From Heterodera schachtii (taxonomy: Eukaryota; Nematoda; Chromadorea; Rhabditida; Heteroderidae): DNA of 64,000 nucleotides. The DNA is taken from the NCBI GenBank assembly GCA_023374025.1, contig SIJG01000041.1:326001-390000 (forward strand), given 5' to 3'. Below the pieces are notes generated by a model. That model made no database searches and was not told where the DNA came from. It saw only the letters and a list, made by a program, of their open reading frames with translations. Positions 58,156 to 64,000 of this stretch are shown in pieces; the stretch's first letter is position 1; each line of letters begins with the position of its first letter. Made by a program: the position numbers and the translations under genes.

Positions 58156-58494
58156 CAGGGGCGTATCTAGAAAAAATTTTCGGGGGGGGGGGACCCGACC
58201 TGAAGACCTTTTTTTTTTTTTTTGCTATTTACCTAATAAAAAATTTTTTTCCCCGCTGCTGGGTTAAAACTGCACTTTTTCACTAAAATTGATTCAATTT
58301 TGGCCGTTTTAAGGCAAAAAACTTGTAAAAATAGTGGAAAATGGAGGTCCGGTGGTGCCGATAGGCGCCGCCGGGAAAAATTTTGAAAATTTGAGTGCTA
58401 TTTGTTACGAAAATTGCCTATAAAATTTTTAAATTTTCGTTTGGGGGGGGGGGAATTCCCCCTTTCCCCCCCCCCCCCCCTAGATACGCCCTTG
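58156..58494. mobile_element. hAT-like MITE with CAGGGGCGTATCTAG termini
   Basis: TIRs CAGGGGCGTATCTAG and (inverted) CAAGGGCGTATCTAG, each followed by poly-G on the element side, are flanked by a perfect 8 bp duplication AACAGTAG at 58148-58155 and 58495-58502. An 8 bp duplication with CAGGG-type ends is characteristic of hAT elements. The 339 bp interior has poly-T, poly-G/C and one copy of the dispersed hairpin (58349-58374). No coding capacity. Confidence 0.85.
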
Positions 58495-58755
58495 AACAGT
58501 AGTTTGTCCCCGCCTTTTTTCACAAAAGAATATATTAATAAGATTCTGATTCGAGTTAAGCGTTAAACCCCAAACTTTAAAAAGCATTTAACATACAGCA
58601 TATTTATATACGAACAGAAACCATCTTCACTAGCTGACGAACAAACAACCATAGACCATCAGTAAATTCAATGCCCTTTTTATGATACTCGATAAAATAA
58701 TCAATCTTAAGCGATTGGGTTTAGAGGGTGGGGAAGAAGCAAAAGATCGAATCCT

Positions 58756-63255
<4,500 letters not shown>

Positions 63256-63545
63256 TTTTATAGCCAGATTGATAAAGCAATTATTTAAATTCCTAGCCTA
63301 AAAAGAATAGCGATACTAGTTTATATTTTTTAACTCTTGAAAAATAATTTTTGATGAGGGTATGGAGCAAATTAATATTGACCCATTAATATGTAATATT
63401 GTCATTTATGTGCAGTTTAGGTACCCCGGAAAATACTGGAATACAAAAGTTTTGAGTCGTGGTCGGTGATCCCGAAAACCTCTGTAAACGAATTTTTTAA
63501 TTTTCACTGCTATTTTTAACAGCAAAATTTAGCAAACTAAGAGAG
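63256..63545. other. 5' flank of USP7
   Basis: AT-rich sequence with no recognised gene. It would include the USP7 promoter region. Confidence 0.5.
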
Positions 63546-63929
63546 GGGAACCGGCCGCTTCGGCGCGGGCCATTTCGGCGCCGATTCAAATAACTTTTTT
63601 TATTATCAACCAAATTAAATATTTTTATTATCATTCGATAGCTCTTGAGATTCTCTATTAGCCTGCAAAATTTCAAAAAATTTCATCTGTTTACAAAAAA
63701 GTTATGGCCAAAAACCTAAAAATTGACTTTTTCTTGGCTTTTTCGGCGCCGCGTGCCATAACTTTTTTATTTTTGAATCATTCATTTCTATTTTGGCATG
63801 TAAATATAAAGCACACATAGAGCTTTCAGATGATGCCAGAATGGCTAAAGCCGACTGACAAATAAAAAAGTTATAGCATTTCAAAATTTGCGGCGCCGAA
63901 ATGGTCCGCGCCGAAGTGACCCCGACCCC
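63546..63929. mobile_element. hAT-like MITE with GGCGCGGxCCATTTCGGCGCCG arms
   Basis: The left arm contains CTTCGGCGCGGGCCATTTCG, and the right arm carries CTTCGGCGCGGACCATTTCG in inverted orientation, extending to GGCGCCG on both sides (about 38 bp arms). The flanking direct repeat is TAAGAGAG at 63538-63545 and 63930-63937 (8-9 bp). The interior is AT-rich with the recurring phrase AACTTTTTTATT in both arms. Non-coding; located upstream of USP7. Confidence 0.83.
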
Positions 63930-64000
63930 TAAGAGAGCCCCCTTTTGGTTTTATCTAAACTGCAAAAGTGCCTAACTTTTTATGAGTTTTTTTTTTTCTT

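Overview
The window looks like nuclear DNA of a nematode. It carries intron-rich genes whose closest recognisable relatives are C. elegans-type proteins (hemicentin HIM-4, an RdgB-type PITP, calumenin, a ZIP7/HKE-4 zinc transporter, a discoidin-domain receptor, BCCIP, NOG1, RRP8, a USP7/MATH-33 deubiquitinase and a hedgehog-related secreted protein). Introns are often 30-100 bp. Two head-to-tail ribosome-biogenesis genes lie about 100 bp apart, which is operon-like spacing. At least three introns appear to start with GC instead of GT, a trait I recall as common in cyst nematodes, so a tylenchid/cyst-type nematode is my inference and is not proven. Non-coding DNA is full of long poly-G/poly-C runs, GA/TC microsatellites, minisatellites and small non-autonomous DNA transposons.

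Layout: 1-1283, 3' part of an ADAM-like membrane protein (+). 1416-10388, hemicentin (-) with an intact N-terminal vWA region, about 13 Ig domains and an abrupt end inside the last Ig. 11794-12726, compact secreted hedgehog-related protein without Hint (-). 14725-21028, complete RdgB/PITPNM phosphatidylinositol transfer protein (-) with two transposon-like insertions in its introns. 21.1-23.7 kb, repeats. 23714-25362, calumenin with six EF-hands and a HDEL tail (-), divergently paired with an ER J-domain protein at 25788-27540 (+). 28331-30389, ER zinc transporter ZIP7 (-). 30.4-32.9 kb, one unrecognised ORF, a foldback element and a minisatellite. 32916-34787, somatomedin-B/thrombospondin-1 secreted protein (-). 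37456-44190, a discoidin-domain receptor ectodomain, membrane segment and juxtamembrane tail with no kinase domain found (-). 46853-48572, BCCIP (+). 49839-50387, a new 159-residue secreted, basic-site-rich precursor (+). 50939-52200, 5-formyl-THF cyclo-ligase (+). 52270-54048 RRP8 and 54146-57193 NOG1 (both -). 58756-63255, USP7 (-).

Themes: (i) extracellular matrix and receptor genes (hemicentin, DDR, SMB/TSP1, ADAM); (ii) an ER/secretory cluster at 23.7-30.4 kb, with a GACGTGG box between the divergent calumenin and J-protein genes; (iii) a ribosome-biogenesis group (NOG1, RRP8 and probably BCCIP). The most noteworthy items are the kinase-less DDR, the novel secreted precursor, the truncated hemicentin, and seven small elements with terminal inverted repeats flanked by 8-12 bp direct repeats (an eighth inverted-repeat element has no clear flanking repeat), several sharing a conserved GC-rich hairpin.

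Exon joins were worked out by hand from reading frame, splice signals and family resemblance, without RNA data or database searches.
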